From assembly GCA_036732565.1 (NCBI GenBank), contig DAINCF010000417.1:1-6439 (forward strand): a stretch of 6,439 nt of DNA. The letters run 5' to 3'. Below, piece by piece: positions 4,825-6,439 of this stretch. A model generated the notes under the pieces. That model was given only the letters and a program-made list of their open reading frames with translations, searched no databases and had not been told where the DNA came from. Source of the DNA: JAIVJN01 sp036732565 (GTDB lineage Bacteria > Acidobacteriota > Vicinamibacteria > Vicinamibacterales > UBA2999). The first letter of the stretch is position 1. Each line of letters begins with the position of its first letter. The position numbers and the translations under genes are program-made.

Positions 4825-6439
4825 CTATGTACCTGATGGGAGCAACGACGTCCAATTGACGATCACCTGGACGCCTGGCGAGGTTGACTCGGCTGGGATG
4901 TTGACGAGGAAGCGGGTCCCATCGCTCGTCACGTCGTAGGAGCCGATGTCACCGGGCACGTCGAACAGCTTCGTGGTCGCGACGGCCTCGAGGGCGGCCG
5001 GCGCCGGCGCAAGCGTCACCGCATGGATTTCGCGGCCGCGGCGAAACGTGATCTCGCGCCCGTCGGAGCGCCAGCGCGCCATCGATCCGCCGCCGAGCGT
5101 CAGCCGGGCTCGCTGAGTCGGCGTCGGGAAGCTGTCCAGGTAGATCTCACCCTGGCCAGACTCGTCAGACGTGAACGCGATCCATCGCCCATCGGGTGAC
5201 ACCACACCTTCCGTTTCCGAAAAAGGCGACCGAACGATCGGTTGTGCCTCACCCTCGCCACGGGTGGGGAGCAGCCAGAGATCGTCACGCGTCGACGGAT
5301 CGGTCAATCCGATCACGAGCCATCGTCCGTCCCGGGACCAGTCCCACAGCCGGACGGGGCCGTCGAATCGGCGAAGCGTCTCTTCCGGCAGCACGGCCTG
5401 CGCCCCGCGAACGATGATCGAGCGACGCCCGCGTACCCACGCGAGCCGAGAGGCATCGGGCGACCACACCGCCTGATCGTCGGTTTCGATGGCAGCCGAG
5501 ATGCGCATCGGCAGCGGCCGGGATCCGTCGTAGGCCCAGACGTCGAGGGTCCCGAGCTGCGCGTCGATTTGCGTGACGGCCACGCGCCCACCCTTGGGCG
5601 CGACGCGCACATCCCACGAGCTCGACGGAGCTCCGACCGCACCGACAACCGCGCCCGTTCGATCCAGCCACGTCAGCCTTCGCAGCGCGGCCGCAGGCGG
5701 GCCATGGAGGAGCGGCCCGTGCTCCGCCACCGCCACGAACGATTGTCCCAACGGGCCCCAACCCACCGGCGCCGCGATCATCGTCGGACGTCCCAACAGC
5801 GCCCCGGAGTCGAGGTCGAGGCGCTGTGCCATCAGCGCGGTGTCGTTGACGAACAGCAGATATCCGCCCGCAATCGCGGCATGGGCGTCGGCGCCCACCA
5901 GCCGCCGTCGATCCGCCGGCCGATCGATCGGCGCCCACCAGACCCCGCTTCGCGCCGGCGTCGCGGCACGCACGTGGAAGATGGCATGACGGCCGTCGGC
6001 TCCAACCGCGGGCATGCCGTGCGAGACCTCGCCGGTGGCCGCATCGAGCTCCGTGAACGGCTCGAGTGCGTTCGATCCAGCCCGGAACCGCATCAGCCCG
6101 CCAGCGAGGGTCGGTGCCAGCAAGATCTCTCCGGAAGGTAACCAGGCGCCGCCGCGTGGCGCCGGCGCGGCAATGAGGTCCGCGTCTGTTTCGGACGCGA
6201 TATCGAACACCCGGAGGCGTCCCGTGGCGAAGTACGCGAGCTTCGCGCCATCAGTCGACCAGAACGGCATGGCGGCGCCATCCGCGGTGGCGAGTGCGCG
6301 GACGTCACCAGTCTCGAGATCGCGCAGCCACAGCGTCACGCGGCCATCACGAGCGGCCGGGAACGCGACGTGGCGACCATTTGGCGCAACCGCGAGTCCA
6401 AAGGGGTAGTCGACTCCCGTGCCGACCGCTTCGTCAGGC
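4825..6439 (-). CDS. TolB/WD40-like beta-propeller protein, 5' partial; probably the sensor end of a Ser/Thr kinase
   Basis: Only the C-terminal 537 residues are present. The frame stays open to the window edge, and the sequence before the internal GTG at 6339 (DYPFGLAVAPNGRHVAF) is already a propeller blade, so GTG 6339 is not the start. PD40-type blade motifs recur: FWSTDGAKLAYF (59-70), AVWSPDASRLAW (323-334), WDWSRDGRWLVIG (365-377), GVVSPDGRWIAFTSDESG (411-428) and RWRSDGREITF (455-465). The end, YDVTSDGTRFLVN ... IVNWTSLLP, is what I know from acidobacterial proteins that put a Ser/Thr kinase (sometimes a winged-helix DNA-binding) domain and one membrane helix before a periplasmic propeller. 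That N-terminal domain is outside the window and is inferred. A free TolB-like protein is the alternative. It may be cotranscribed with the aminopeptidase gene. Confidence 0.85.
   Translation of the reverse strand, partial: PDEAVGTGVDYPFGLAVAPNGRHVAFPAARDGRVTLWLRDLETGDVRALATADGAAMPFWSTDGAKLAYFATGRLRVFDIASETDADLIAAPAPRGGAWLPSGEILLAPTLAGGLMRFRAGSNALEPFTELDAATGEVSHGMPAVGADGRHAIFHVRAATPARSGVWWAPIDRPADRRRLVGADAHAAIAGGYLLFVNDTALMAQRLDLDSGALLGRPTMIAAPVGWGPLGQSFVAVAEHGPLLHGPPAAALRRLTWLDRTGAVVGAVGAPSSSWDVRVAPKGGRVAVTQIDAQLGTLDVWAYDGSRPLPMRISAAIETDDQAVWSPDASRLAWVRGRRSIIVRGAQAVLPEETLRRFDGPVRLWDWSRDGRWLVIGLTDPSTRDDLWLLPTRGEGEAQPIVRSPFSETEGVVSPDGRWIAFTSDESGQGEIYLDSFPTPTQRARLTLGGGSMARWRSDGREITFRRGREIHAVTLAPAPAALEAVATTKLFDVPGDIGSYDVTSDGTRFLVNIPAESTSPGVQVIVNWTSLLPSGT

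Noticed and set aside
3438..4859. 473-codon open frame on the plus strand opposite the aminopeptidase gene
   Set aside because: It is antisense to a gene with all M24 metal ligands and a strong ribosome site. Its translation is Arg/Val/Leu/Asp-rich with no recognisable motif, as expected for a GC-rich antisense shadow.
5242..6141. 299-codon plus-strand frame opposite the propeller gene
   Set aside because: The Arg/Pro/His-rich translation is low in complexity and has no domain; the minus strand carries repeated propeller blade motifs.

Overview
The window is GC-rich chromosomal DNA and reads like a member of the Acidobacteriota, perhaps class Vicinamibacteria. This is an inference. It rests on the TolB/WD40-like propeller protein at the right edge, whose C-terminus (ending ...QVIVNWTSLLPSGT) resembles the sensor ends of acidobacterial Ser/Thr kinases, on the secreted aminopeptidase P and Tat-exported amine oxidase, and on the dense small GC-rich palindromes between genes. 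No rRNA, tRNA, CRISPR array, insertion sequence or phage gene is visible.

Layout. Positions 1-100 hold a 30-bp tandem repeat that runs in frame into a small plus-strand gene of unknown function (104-508). Everything else is on the minus strand. In transcription order (right to left) it holds: a 5'-truncated propeller protein (6439-4825), a secreted Xaa-Pro aminopeptidase (4787-3306), exodeoxyribonuclease III (3221-2460), a possible 40-residue Gln-rich small protein (2356-2234) behind a good promoter and Shine-Dalgarno, and a Tat-secreted flavin amine/L-amino-acid oxidase (2141-561). The propeller gene and the aminopeptidase gene are 37 bp apart and could be cotranscribed. A plausible new promoter lies in the 318-bp gap between xthA and the oxidase. 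The plus-strand gene and the oxidase converge across 52 bp.

How the genes work together. The genes look like unlinked housekeeping and envelope functions (peptide trimming outside the cytoplasm, base-excision repair, amine oxidation), not a dedicated system. I found no convincing new defence or biosynthetic system.

The most interesting structure is between the genes: short hairpins that each begin with GTAG, have an 8-9 bp perfect stem and differ in stem sequence (497-522, 533-558, 3260-3309, plus a decayed copy at 2423-2443). This is the architecture of REP elements mobilised by REP-associated tyrosine transposases. Each intact unit lies on, or within 2 nt of, a stop codon: one stop is in a hairpin loop and one is formed by the GTAG itself.
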